NCBI RefSeq assembly: GCF_030546575.1
Contig: NZ_JAUOTN010000001.1
Coordinates: forward strand, 248,001-312,000
Direction of reading: 5' to 3'
From: Pontibacter coccineus
GTDB lineage: Bacteria; Bacteroidota; Bacteroidia; Cytophagales; Hymenobacteraceae
Length of the DNA: 64,000 bases
The notes beneath the pieces were generated by a model. That model had not been told where the DNA came from. It worked only from the letters and a program-made list of their open reading frames with translations, and ran no database searches. A program made the translations under genes and the position numbers. Below are positions 8,002-16,535 of this stretch, in pieces (within the stretch, counting starts at the first letter, position 1; every line of letters starts with the position of its first letter).

Positions 8002-9363
8002 TCACTTTTCAGAAACAAGCCGCTTTGACCAGGGCCAGCCATCGGCTTCCGGACGGGGCGTGACCCAGCTTTTAGCACCCCAGGTATAAGGCACAGCCGC
8101 CAGGTCCACTTTAGGATCAACGATGGGGTGCGCGGGGTAGCCGTTGAGGCTGAGACTGGAGACGGCGTACACCTGCGGATTGGCCATGCCCTGCTGCTCG
8201 AACTCCGTTTTCAGAAACTGCGCGAACTGCCAGATCATGTCCGGGTGCTTGGGTAGTTCTTTCTGCTGCTCCCATACCAGGTATGTACGCGGATACACAT
8301 ACACGGTCTGGTCCGTGGCGGGGTCTTTGACCAGGTAGTACACGTCGCCTCTTTTGGTGCGCAGCATCATGCGCCACGAAAAGCGGTGCCCTTCTTCGGT
8401 CCAGTTAACATCACCGGGAATGAAGAAATGCCGCAGCGGGAAAAGCAACTGAAAACCCAGGTATAGCACACAGAATTGTGCGCCCAGTCGCAGCAGCCAG
8501 CGAGGCTGTTTGAGGGGTGCATCCTGCAGGTATCCGGGGGTGATCTCTTTCCGGAAAATCCAGCGGGCGATCTGCTCCGGACTGAAGAAGAGCACATTGG
8601 CTGCGATCATAAAATAAGGGAACACCCCAACATGAAACACGGCCGAGTTGAAGATGTGAAAAGCGAATGCCACCCAGAAAGCCGCCGTGCGGGTGCGGGG
8701 CCAGAGCAGTGCAAAGCCGATCAGGAAATCAAACACAATGCCACCCCACACCACCATCTGTATCATGGCCGGCGTGTTCAGGTATGGCCCGATCACATAG
8801 AAGTGCGTTTTGGATGACATCCAGATGCTCATGGACTTGGCGGCCAGCCAGTCAGGTTGCAGCTTGGCCACCCCGGCATAAAAATATACCATTACCAGCT
8901 GCGCCCTAAAGAGCCAGAGCGTCCACTGCGGAGCCACCTCTGTTTCGAGCTCGGGTCGCCGCCGCACATCCAGGGAGTATTTGCGGTGGGCGGGCAAAAC
9001 AACCATCAGCCCGCTGATGAGCCAGATGAGGTAATGGTGGTTGAGGTAGTGCGTCTTTTCGCAGAAAAAACTGTAGCCAAAGAGCAAAAAGAACAGAAAG
9101 GAGCTGAGCTTGTAACGCCAGCCCACCATGATCAGGAAGCCCAGCAGCGCCATGAACAGGTATAGGTAGACCATGCCATTACCGGGCAGCGGCTTCATCC
9201 ACTCCAGCCCGATGTAGCCGAAGTGGTAGGTCGGCTCCACGTAATGCTCCTGCACCCAGTCAATGAGCACGGCACCGATCCCTTCGCAGAACATCAGCAA
9301 ACCGAACAGGATGCGGAAGTAAACCAGCGGATAAATGCCTATTGGATTGAGGAGCTGTTGCAT
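8002..9363 (-). CDS. HTTM / vitamin K-dependent gamma-carboxylase-like membrane protein
   Basis: A 453-residue polytopic protein with the HTTM (horizontally transferred transmembrane) fold. The N-terminal half has several membrane helices (for example about 10-35, 63-82, 85-100, 110-125, 150-165). HYLNHHYLIWL at about 105-115 and FYAGVAKLQPDW at 161-172 (Lys167) match the conserved signatures of vitamin K-dependent gamma-glutamyl carboxylase relatives. The C-terminal 150 residues are soluble, as in that family. The function of bacterial members is mostly undetermined. No adjacent candidate peptide substrate was identified. Confidence 0.8.
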   Translation of the reverse strand: MQQLLNPIGIYPLVYFRILFGLLMFCEGIGAVLIDWVQEHYVEPTYHFGYIGLEWMKPLPGNGMVYLYLFMALLGFLIMVGWRYKLSSFLFFLLFGYSFFCEKTHYLNHHYLIWLISGLMVVLPAHRKYSLDVRRRPELETEVAPQWTLWLFRAQLVMVYFYAGVAKLQPDWLAAKSMSIWMSSKTHFYVIGPYLNTPAMIQMVVWGGIVFDFLIGFALLWPRTRTAAFWVAFAFHIFNSAVFHVGVFPYFMIAANVLFFSPEQIARWIFRKEITPGYLQDAPLKQPRWLLRLGAQFCVLYLGFQLLFPLRHFFIPGDVNWTEEGHRFSWRMMLRTKRGDVYYLVKDPATDQTVYVYPRTYLVWEQQKELPKHPDMIWQFAQFLKTEFEQQGMANPQVYAVSSLSLNGYPAHPIVDPKVDLAAVPYTWGAKSWVTPRPEADGWPWSKRLVSEK

Positions 9364-9428
9364 AGCGATACGGGGTGTAGTTGGTTTAAGTCTACCGCTT
9401 CCGGCATGGCCTCACCATGCCTATTCCC

Positions 9429-9803
9429 TTATTCCAGCACCAAACGGTACACTAATATAAGCACACTGATGAAAACGATGGTGGTATATATCTCTTTATT
9501 ATACCGGGCCAGCCAGTTCGGCAGGAAAATATCAAAATTGTCCCGGGTAGAGTCGGAGTAACGCCGGGCCACGACCGTGATAGGGCACATTTTTTTGAAC
9601 ACCAGCAGTACGAGTCCCTCCATCACGATCAGTCCGAGGCAGATCCAGACCCATTTGTCAATCCAGTTGGCGAGCACGGCATAGAGCAGGTAAAAGATCA
9701 CCACATTGTAAAACACCCATACCATGGTATGCACGACTTTGATGAGCAGTAGCTTGCGTTTACGGAGTTCTAGCTCCTGTTCCAGATGCTGTTCCATCTT
9801 CAA
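9429..9803 (-). CDS. Small integral membrane protein, unknown
   Basis: A 124-residue protein with about four hydrophobic helices (22-45, 49-67, a weaker one near 92, 104-122) and a charged N-terminus (EQELELRKRK). The segment FKKMCPITVVARRYSD after the second helix is reminiscent of small DUF2784-like membrane proteins, but that assignment is uncertain. Its promoter region contains the GGAT microsatellite at 9872-9901. Confidence 0.65.
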   Translation of the reverse strand: MKMEQHLEQELELRKRKLLLIKVVHTMVWVFYNVVIFYLLYAVLANWIDKWVWICLGLIVMEGLVLLVFKKMCPITVVARRYSDSTRDNFDIFLPNWLARYNKEIYTTIVFISVLILVYRLVLE

Positions 9804-9871
9804 ATCTCTTCTCTATTTTTTACGAATGAAAGTACCGGGCGGAGCAGGGACTGCTGCTTTTAGCTGGTCAG

Positions 9872-9901
9872 GGATGGATGGATGGATGGATGGATGGATG
9901 G
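9872..9901. repeat. Tetranucleotide microsatellite (GGAT)7GG
   Basis: Seven exact GGAT units plus GG lie in the 167-base gap between the end of the DinB-family gene (9971) and the start of the membrane-protein gene (9803), about 70 bases upstream of the latter. It is the only simple repeat of this length seen in the window and could change length by slippage. Confidence 0.95.
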
Positions 9902-9970
9902 CTATCTGTCTGCTGTTGCCGGAACGGTCAGCGCTGCCGCTTTGCCTGCCGGGTCGGCAGCTTTCACCAT

Positions 9971-10450
9971 TCAGAGCGCCACATGCCCGAGCAATCGGCG
10001 GAGCACCATGATCTGGCCCAGGTGATAGGCATTGTGCTCGGATACCAGCATGGCTTCGCGCAGGAGCGTCTGGCCGCTGCCATGAGGTATAGGCGCAAAG
10101 AGATCGTTATCCGTATCCTGCACCAACTGCACCATGGCCTCCAGGTCGCGCTTGATGGTTTGCAGGGTCTGGTCCAGGGCAGCCTGATCGGCTGGTGTCG
10201 CCGCATCGGTCCAGTAATCGTCCGGCCACTCGGGCATCTGGTAGTTGGGGTTGCGGCAAAAGTCGAGGATGTCGTACTGGGTAAAACGTAGGTGCTCGAG
10301 CAGCTGCCAGATGGTATAGGGCAGGTCCTTTACGTGCGCGCCCGCTTCCTGCACGCTGATGCCCTGCAGCAGTTCCCCATGCGGACGAAAGGCCTGCCCC
10401 ATCCGCATCAGTTTTTCCAGATGATCACGCAATTGCTGGTCTTCTTTCAT
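9971..10450 (-). CDS. DinB family protein (YfiT/BST-type metal-dependent four-helix bundle)
   Basis: A 159-residue four-helix-bundle protein of the DinB/YfiT superfamily. The three metal-binding histidines appear at His53 (LLEHLRF), His139 and His143 (SEHNAYHLGQ), at the usual spacing. Members include thiol S-transferases (bacillithiol, mycothiol) and damage-inducible proteins of unknown reaction. It is cytosolic. Nothing in the neighbourhood fixes its substrate. Confidence 0.88.
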   Translation of the reverse strand: MKEDQQLRDHLEKLMRMGQAFRPHGELLQGISVQEAGAHVKDLPYTIWQLLEHLRFTQYDILDFCRNPNYQMPEWPDDYWTDAATPADQAALDQTLQTIKRDLEAMVQLVQDTDNDLFAPIPHGSGQTLLREAMLVSEHNAYHLGQIMVLRRLLGHVAL

Positions 10451-10525
10451 GCATCGCCTTTTATTTGCTCATACTCCTGTCGCGGCAAAAAGATCAGCGG
10501 GGAAGGCAAAAGCACTGAAAACAAA

Positions 10526-10553
10526 ACAGCCGCTACCCAAAGGCAGCGGCTGT
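10526..10553 (-). terminator. Intrinsic terminator of the disordered-protein gene
   Basis: A 9-bp stem (10526-10534 with 10545-10553) and 10-nt loop; the A-rich sequence before it gives the U-tail on the minus strand. It sits about 30 bases after the stop of the gene ending at 10583. A terminator with the same preceding AAAACAAAAC text follows the related gene at 42684. Confidence 0.75.
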
Positions 10554-10582
10554 CCTGTCAGTCACTATTTAGTCCATTGATT

Positions 10583-11299
10583 TTAGTAACGGTCGTCGCG
10601 GTTACGGCCGTAGCCGCCGCCTTGTGAGCCATAGCCGCCGTAGTTGCCGGACGAGATGCGGTTGCTGCGGCTGCTGTCCAGGTCGGTGCCATAGTCATCC
10701 TCAAAGCTGCTGGTAATGCCTGCGTTCGGAATACCCCTGCTGGAGTGTATGTCCTGCTGGCCCATGCGCCCATAGTCTGAAATGCCGTAGCCCTCGCGCA
10801 TACGGTCCTGTCTCATGCGGCTACCCCGGCCTTGCTCCATCCGGTGGCTGCGATCCTGGCCCCCAAATTGGTCACGACTGCGCATGTCACGGTCACGGTC
10901 AAAATTTCCGGAGCCCTGGCTATACCTGCCTGATGCACCATAACGGTTCGCTTCAGACCAGTTTTGGTTTTGGTTGCGGCTCTCGCCCCAGCTACCTCTG
11001 TCACGGTCGCCGTAGTTCATGTTATAGTCGGAATCACGGTGCTCCGTGCCCCTTCCTTCGCGCATGCGTTCATAAGCATCGCCCATATTGCCTTTGTGGT
11101 AGCTTTGCCGCATGCCACCGCGATTGCGGCCCTGGTCGTAGCGGTCGTCCTCCGTATTGCGGTGATGGCTGCGATATTCCTGCTCAAATTCGTTGGTGAG
11201 GTTACGTGCACTGTGGTAGTGCTCATCGTTGCGGTTGTATCCGGCACCTTCGCTGTAATCGCGTTCGTAGTTGTGGCGATCTCTGTCTTGTCTGTCCAT
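10583..11299 (-). CDS. Disordered Arg/Gly/Tyr/Asp-rich hydrophilic protein
   Basis: A 238-residue protein with no signal peptide and no hydrophobic segment. It is dominated by Arg, Asp, Gly, Tyr, Ser, Asn and Gln, with many DRD, RYG, GRG and YGG groups and a Gly/Tyr-rich C-terminus (GNYGGYGSQGGGYG). The composition predicts an intrinsically disordered protein of the RGG/YG kind, able to bind nucleic acid or condense. It resembles the protein at 42684-43358 in composition, size, leader and terminator. The high charge also fits a stress hydrophilin. No enzymatic domain is visible. Confidence 0.75.
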   Translation of the reverse strand: MDRQDRDRHNYERDYSEGAGYNRNDEHYHSARNLTNEFEQEYRSHHRNTEDDRYDQGRNRGGMRQSYHKGNMGDAYERMREGRGTEHRDSDYNMNYGDRDRGSWGESRNQNQNWSEANRYGASGRYSQGSGNFDRDRDMRSRDQFGGQDRSHRMEQGRGSRMRQDRMREGYGISDYGRMGQQDIHSSRGIPNAGITSSFEDDYGTDLDSSRSNRISSGNYGGYGSQGGGYGRNRDDRY

Positions 11300-11375
11300 A
11301 GTTTTGTTATCAGGTTTAAAATGATACTTCCTTTTTTAAACGGAGACAGCGGATTACGGTTATCCAGACGACACC

Positions 11376-11891
11376 TCAGGTCTCTTTGATGCGGGAAGCC
11401 AGCACGCGGAACAGGATGTAAAGGAAGGCGAAAATTGCCATGGCGATCAGTGTCCAGAATTTCTGCTCGTTCTTATCCTGCCAGTAGTCACGCTCGCTTT
11501 CCGTTGACTTCAGTCTGCCGCGAATGGCCTGGTTCGCCAGTTGCTCGATCTGCAGCTCCCGGTGCAGGGAGTCAAGGGCCAGGGTATCACGCAGGTATAC
11601 GGTGCGGGTCACCACCCGGCTTTGGGCAGATGCGTAAGGTATAGCTGTTCGAGGCGCATCAGGTATAGCCGGTCTTCCTGGTTGGTATGTAGCGTAGAAG
11701 TTTCCTCCAATAGGACCTCCCGGGCTGAGGGCTGATCTGGAAGGGCTGAGGACAGGTTTGGGATGAACCACGGGCGCATACAGTTTGGGCACCCTTTTGC
11801 TGGCAGCAGGTATAGCGTCCTCATCAGCCCTTGTCTGGCGCTGGGTGGCGCAGGCACTGAGCAGCAGCAATAAAACCAGGGTCCATCTCAT
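11376..11891 (-). CDS. Lipoprotein with C-terminal membrane helix, unknown
   Basis: A 171-residue protein with a lipoprotein signal (lipobox LSAC, Cys14). A Pro-rich linker (about 35-85) leads to a coiled-coil-like stretch (about 100-135, LHRELQIEQLANQAIRGRL) and a hydrophobic helix near the C-terminus (147-163), ending in basic residues. Two membrane attachments in so short a protein are unusual. It is divergent from the histidine kinase gene, sharing a 188-base intergenic region. The function is not recognised. Confidence 0.7.
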   Translation of the reverse strand: MRWTLVLLLLLSACATQRQTRADEDAIPAASKRVPKLYAPVVHPKPVLSPSRSALSPGGPIGGNFYATYQPGRPAIPDAPRTAIPYASAQSRVVTRTVYLRDTLALDSLHRELQIEQLANQAIRGRLKSTESERDYWQDKNEQKFWTLIAMAIFAFLYILFRVLASRIKET

Positions 11892-12079
11892 GCGGCAGGA
11901 TCGTCAATTTAGAAACGCTATACCTGTCGCCTATACGCATGCGAACGCCCGGTGGGTACGAAAATGGAGGAGCGTCCCTTGTTATTTTTTTTATCCCGGC
12001 GTCATCTCTTTTAACAAGTTGACGTTTGAATTGTCTTTAAGAATAAACATATTTAAAAAAATCAGGTTCACGTTTTCGA

Positions 12080-14641
12080 ATGACTACAACCCGCTCCATC
12101 TCTCCAGAAGTTTTACGCGCCTTTGAGACCGTGCCTGACCTCTACCTCATCCTTTCCCCTGACTTCACCATACTGGGCGCCAGCAACGCCTACCTGGAGG
12201 TTGCCCACCTGAAAATAGAAGAAATCAAAGGACGCTATCTGTTCGACGTGTTTCCCGATAACCCGGAACTCGCTGCGCCGGATGGCACCTTCAACCTGAG
12301 AAGCTCGCTGGAGTGGGTGTTGCAGCACAGAAAACCCCACCATATGGCGCTGCAACGCTACGATGTGCAGTTGCCACCCGTAACAGGTGAGTTTCAGGAA
12401 AGATACTGGCTGCCTTCCAACACACCTGCGCTGGATGAAGCGGGCAACATCAGCTACATCCTCCACAAGGTACTGAACGTGACAGAGCAGGTGCTGGTGG
12501 AGGAGCGACTGGCACATAGGGAGCAGGAGTTGAAAGAGCTGCACAGCGAACAAAGGATCACCAACGCCGCCTTAGTGGCGGCGCATGCTGCGGCTGATTT
12601 GGAGCGGCGCAAACTACACAGTATCTTCATGCAGGCCCCGGCCATGATCTGCATCCTGGAGGGGCCGCAGCATGTGTTCACCTTTGCCAACCCAACCTAC
12701 CAGCAGCTGGTCGGCAACAGACCCATATTGGGCATACCTATTCTGGAAGCTATGCCGGAGCTGGCCGGGCAGGCAGTGATGGTACTGCTGGACAAGGTAT
12801 ACCAGACCGGTGAAAGTGAATTTGCACACGAAATGCTGGTGCGCCTGGACCACACGAACTCCGGCATCTTAGGCAATAATTACTACAACTTCATTTACCA
12901 GGCCATCCGCAACCTCGCCGGCGACATAGCTGGCATCATGGTGTTTGCTTTCGAGGTGACCTCGCAGGTGGAGTCGCGGCGTGAGATGGAGCTCGCCAAC
13001 CAGGAGCTGTACCGTGCGCAGGAGGAGCTGCTGCAGCTGAACCAGGAACTCGAAAGGCGCATAGCTGCCCGCACAGCCGAACTGGAACTTTCCAAAGCGG
13101 CCATCGAGGCACAGCGCAACCAGCTGCACACCATTTTCATGAACTCCCCCACCCCATTTCTGGTGTTGGGCGGTCCCAATTTTACGTTCCAGCTGATCAA
13201 TCCGGCCTTCAAGAAAATGTTTCCGGGCAAAAACATGCTAGGCAAAAAACCGCTCGAGGTGTTCCCGGAGCTGCGGGCCACTCCTATTCCGGAGTTCATG
13301 GAAAAGGTATACCGGACGGGCGAGAATTATGAAGCCGTGGCGTTACCGCTTATGCTCTCGCGAAATGAAGGGGCCGATCCCGAGGAAATGTACGTAACAT
13401 TCACCCTACAGGCGCGCCGTGACGAAAAAGGAGCGATCGATGGCGTACTGGTATTTGCCCACGACGTGACAGAGCAGGTGAGGTCGCAGCAAAAGGTAGA
13501 GCAAAGTGCTAATCGGCTACGCCTGATCACGGACGCGCTGCCTGTGCTGATCGGCTACCTGGACAAGGAAGAGAAATACCGGTTCACGAACAAGGCCTAC
13601 GAATTCTGGTTTCCCATCAAGGCGGATGACCTGCTTGGCCGTGCCGTGCGGGACGTGGTGGGTGAGAAAGCATACAGCGGCGTGAAGCAGTACATTGACC
13701 GGGCGCTGGCCGGCGAGCGGCTCGATTTTGAGAGCCGCATGCCCTACCGCGAGGATTTCGTAAAGTACATCCACACCAGCTACGTGCCAGATATAAGAGA
13801 CGGGGAAGTAGCCGGGTTCTATACCCTGGTGCATGACATCACAGAGCCAACCATTGCGCGCCTGAAACTGGAAGAAAGCGAGCACGAGGCCCGTGCACTC
13901 ACCGCGAAACTGGCTGCTGCCAACCTGGAGCTTTCCGAAACCAACACCCAACTCACCCGCACCAACATCGACCTCGACAACTTTATTTACGCAGCCTCCC
14001 ACGACCTCAAGGCTCCGATCTACAACATCGAGCGCCTGCTGCTTATCCTGATGGAGTCTATTCCGAACGAAGCACAGGCCTCTCTGGAGCTAAAGCATGT
14101 GATCGGGATGATTGACAGCTCCATCAGCCGTTTCAAGCGCACCATTGATCACCTGACGGACGTAACCAAACTCCAGAAGGAAAACAGCCAGGAGGCTTCG
14201 GAGGTTAACCTGACTAACCTTATCCATGATATCACACTTGACCTCAGTGCCCAGATAGAGAGCACGGAGGCCAGCATTGAAGTGGACGTCGCGGCCTGCA
14301 ACGCCATCCGGTTCTCGGAAAAGAATCTGCGCTCCATCCTGTACAACCTGATCTCCAATGCCCTTAAATACAGAGCTCCGGACCGTACACCGATTATTCA
14401 GATCAGCTGTGAAGAAGCCGGTGACGACTTCCTGCTGAAAGTGCGCGACAATGGACTGGGTATGAAACCAAGCGGGGTGGCCAAGATCTTCTCCATGTTC
14501 ACCCGTCTGCATGACCACGTGGAGGGTTCGGGAATTGGGCTATATATGGTCAAGAAAATTGTGGAAAATGCGGAAGGCCGTATCGAGGTGGAAAGCGGAA
14601 TCGGGCAGGGCTCTACGTTTAGCGTATACTTTAAACGCTAG
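12080..14641 (+). CDS. Multi-PAS sensor histidine kinase
   Basis: An 853-residue cytosolic sensor kinase. Four PAS-type domains can be traced (about 10-150, 180-310, 345-480, 485-610), each preceded or followed by helical linkers, and no membrane segments are seen. The HisKA dimerisation domain carries the phosphoacceptor His641 in AASHDLKAP. The ATPase domain follows with N-box NLISNALKY, G1 DNGLGM and G2 GSGIGLYMVKK near the C-terminus. There is no receiver domain and no response regulator next to it, so its partner is elsewhere. The signal is probably sensed by the PAS domains. Confidence 0.92.
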   Translation: MTTTRSISPEVLRAFETVPDLYLILSPDFTILGASNAYLEVAHLKIEEIKGRYLFDVFPDNPELAAPDGTFNLRSSLEWVLQHRKPHHMALQRYDVQLPPVTGEFQERYWLPSNTPALDEAGNISYILHKVLNVTEQVLVEERLAHREQELKELHSEQRITNAALVAAHAAADLERRKLHSIFMQAPAMICILEGPQHVFTFANPTYQQLVGNRPILGIPILEAMPELAGQAVMVLLDKVYQTGESEFAHEMLVRLDHTNSGILGNNYYNFIYQAIRNLAGDIAGIMVFAFEVTSQVESRREMELANQELYRAQEELLQLNQELERRIAARTAELELSKAAIEAQRNQLHTIFMNSPTPFLVLGGPNFTFQLINPAFKKMFPGKNMLGKKPLEVFPELRATPIPEFMEKVYRTGENYEAVALPLMLSRNEGADPEEMYVTFTLQARRDEKGAIDGVLVFAHDVTEQVRSQQKVEQSANRLRLITDALPVLIGYLDKEEKYRFTNKAYEFWFPIKADDLLGRAVRDVVGEKAYSGVKQYIDRALAGERLDFESRMPYREDFVKYIHTSYVPDIRDGEVAGFYTLVHDITEPTIARLKLEESEHEARALTAKLAAANLELSETNTQLTRTNIDLDNFIYAASHDLKAPIYNIERLLLILMESIPNEAQASLELKHVIGMIDSSISRFKRTIDHLTDVTKLQKENSQEASEVNLTNLIHDITLDLSAQIESTEASIEVDVAACNAIRFSEKNLRSILYNLISNALKYRAPDRTPIIQISCEEAGDDFLLKVRDNGLGMKPSGVAKIFSMFTRLHDHVEGSGIGLYMVKKIVENAEGRIEVESGIGQGSTFSVYFKR

Positions 14642-14696
14642 CAGGCTGCCGTTTTTTTCAGAACTTGCAACGGTGCAACTGCGCTATACCTAGCTT

Positions 14697-15527
14697 ATGA
14701 ACACCAATCGTTTTCTGCCCCGTCACAAAGCCGCCGAACTGCTCCAGCATATCCGTTCCTCCGATACCAAAACCGTATACGACCCCGAAAAGCACCGCCT
14801 GACACTACTGGATGAAGCAGGTATAGAACAGGTGCATTTCCGCCTGCCGCTTTCGTTGCCTCATTCCGACACAGGTATAGCCGAGGATGGGAAGGTGCAC
14901 TACATCCTGCTGCTGATACAGGCCGGCCACTGCGCCATGGGTTATTTTGAGGACGGCCAATGCCTGAACCACAAGGTGTTTCGCTCATACATGGTGCGCC
15001 AGAAACAAGGCAAAAGCCAGATCAAGTACCTCAAGACCAAAGGCAAGTCACGGGCAGGCTCCCGGGTGAGGCTGGGTGAAACGGCGGAGTTTTTCGAGAA
15101 CATCAACAACCGGTTGCAGGATTATTTCCGGGAGCACCGTATCGACCGCATCGCCCTTAGCTGCTCTAAAACCCTGCTTCCTTATTTGTATGCCTCCGCT
15201 ATACCTACGCCTTTCGACAAGCGGGACCCACGCCTGTTCAAAATCCCGAAACACATCCACACCCCCATCTACGAGGTGCTGCTCGACGCCAACCGTTTCC
15301 TGCAGCGGGGCGAACTCATTTCCCTGACCGAGGCAGGATTTGCAGCTATACCTGCGCTGGAGGATTTTCTGCTTCACCACCTAGACGCTGCTGACGGGCA
15401 TGACGGAACTTTACCATTTACGGAAACGGCCGACGAGGTATATGTGACGGATGAATGGGAGGATGAAGGAGACGACGTTTTCTTTGATGATGTAGATGAT
15501 GAGGACGACATAGTGGATTGGGACTAG
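14697..15527 (+). CDS. VLRF1 (Vms1-like) release-factor family protein
   Basis: A 276-residue protein that matches the pattern of the eRF1-like VLRF1 fold found in yeast Vms1 and human ANKZF1. The diagnostic stretch is RQKQGKSQ at 101-108, where the Gln-containing loop corresponds to the peptidyl-tRNA-cleaving loop of Vms1, followed by RAGSRVRLGETAEFFENI at 119-136 and IDRIALSCSKTLLP at 149-162. The tail (about 248-276) is almost entirely Asp/Glu. Family members release nascent chains from stalled ribosomes, so a ribosome-rescue role is inferred. It starts 55 bases after the kinase gene. Catalysis here is untested. Confidence 0.75.
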   Translation: MNTNRFLPRHKAAELLQHIRSSDTKTVYDPEKHRLTLLDEAGIEQVHFRLPLSLPHSDTGIAEDGKVHYILLLIQAGHCAMGYFEDGQCLNHKVFRSYMVRQKQGKSQIKYLKTKGKSRAGSRVRLGETAEFFENINNRLQDYFREHRIDRIALSCSKTLLPYLYASAIPTPFDKRDPRLFKIPKHIHTPIYEVLLDANRFLQRGELISLTEAGFAAIPALEDFLLHHLDAADGHDGTLPFTETADEVYVTDEWEDEGDDVFFDDVDDEDDIVDWD

Positions 15528-15613
15528 CGCTTTCATACCACGTGTAAGTGTCCCGTGGTTCCGACTCTTCGGGGCAGCTTTACGTAAGTACACCTATCAG
15601 AAAAACGAAAACT

Positions 15614-15970
15614 ATGGAAGACCAGATCAACAGAGACATGGCGGTGTTTGAGCAGGTATGCGAAATAAATGAACTAGACCCGCAGGCAATTACTGAAGAG
15701 GCACACAAGCGGTTCCCGGACAAGTTCAAAACCGGCAAGAACCCGGAGCAACTTATCTGGACAGCTTATGATCACCGTGCCAAAGCACTGATCAACAGCG
15801 TGACACAAGAAGCTGAGCGGAAAACGGATCAGGCTTATACCATTGATGGTGACCCGGCTGCACCCGCCTTTGTCATAAACGAGGACGCGATCCGTAGCCA
15901 GTACAGTGCAGATAAAGCAACTGCGATAATTGATGCGCTCGGGCAGGTACAGCTTCCGGTTACCGGCTAA
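15614..15970 (+). CDS. Small soluble protein, unknown
   Basis: A 118-residue acidic protein without signal or membrane segment. The start is taken at the ATG at 15614 (MEDQINRDM); the upstream extension from 15548 looks non-coding. The N-terminal half (AVFEQVCEINELDPQAITEEAHKRFPD) is helical. No family was recognised. A strong terminator follows immediately. Confidence 0.7.
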   Translation: MEDQINRDMAVFEQVCEINELDPQAITEEAHKRFPDKFKTGKNPEQLIWTAYDHRAKALINSVTQEAERKTDQAYTIDGDPAAPAFVINEDAIRSQYSADKATAIIDALGQVQLPVTG

Positions 15971-15976
15971 AACAGG

Positions 15977-16010
15977 AAAGGCAGCCACTAGCAAGTGGCT
16001 GCCTTTCTTT
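15977..16010. terminator. Bidirectional intrinsic terminator
   Basis: A perfect 13-bp stem (15977-15989 with 15994-16006) with a 4-nt loop and a T-rich tail. It lies between the convergent genes ending at 15970 and 16030. Confidence 0.88.
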
Positions 16011-16029
16011 CAGGCTATTGTCTAACCCT

Positions 16030-16521
16030 TCAGCTGTTCTTTTTGCGCGTGAGGAGCAGGACGGCAGCGGTCGTAACCAGTGCCATTATCCCCACTTTCT
16101 GGATGAGCCCGCTGCGGTTGTGCTCCCAATCGGCTTTCCAACCTTTTTCTGCAAAGATGTTCGGCACGGTGCCTTTGGCAAAATCATCCAGCACGCCCTC
16201 CACCACATTCACGCGGTCTGCCATAAGCAGGGGCAGCCAGTGCAGGTAGCTGTTTTCGCTATGCTTGAAGGCAAAGCGGCGGATCATTCCGCTCAGTCCG
16301 CTGGGTGGCATGGAGGTGCCAAACACAGCCGTTACGTTGGGCCGCTCAATGGAGTGCAGCACTTCGATATCGACGTCCTGCAGCGTTGGCCGCTCCCAAC
16401 TGTAGCCCTCCTGCTCAGCGTCCGTGCGGTGTTTCATGGGGTACGTCGGGTCGTTCTTCGGGTCGGCGTCTATACCCCAGCCTTTTATATGCGAATAATC
16501 TTTCGGTGTCTTGTTTTCCAT
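16030..16521 (-). CDS. Tail-anchored protein of unknown function
   Basis: A 163-residue protein: a hydrophilic N-terminal part (about 1-75, with several Pro and Trp), a middle with many helices, and a single C-terminal membrane helix (about 140-157) followed by RKKNS, so probably tail-anchored. It lies 14 bases downstream of the alcohol dehydrogenase on the same strand and is probably co-transcribed. No family was recognised. Confidence 0.7.
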   Translation of the reverse strand: MENKTPKDYSHIKGWGIDADPKNDPTYPMKHRTDAEQEGYSWERPTLQDVDIEVLHSIERPNVTAVFGTSMPPSGLSGMIRRFAFKHSENSYLHWLPLLMADRVNVVEGVLDDFAKGTVPNIFAEKGWKADWEHNRSGLIQKVGIMALVTTAAVLLLTRKKNS

Positions 16522-16535
16522 GGTCTTTCTCTCCT

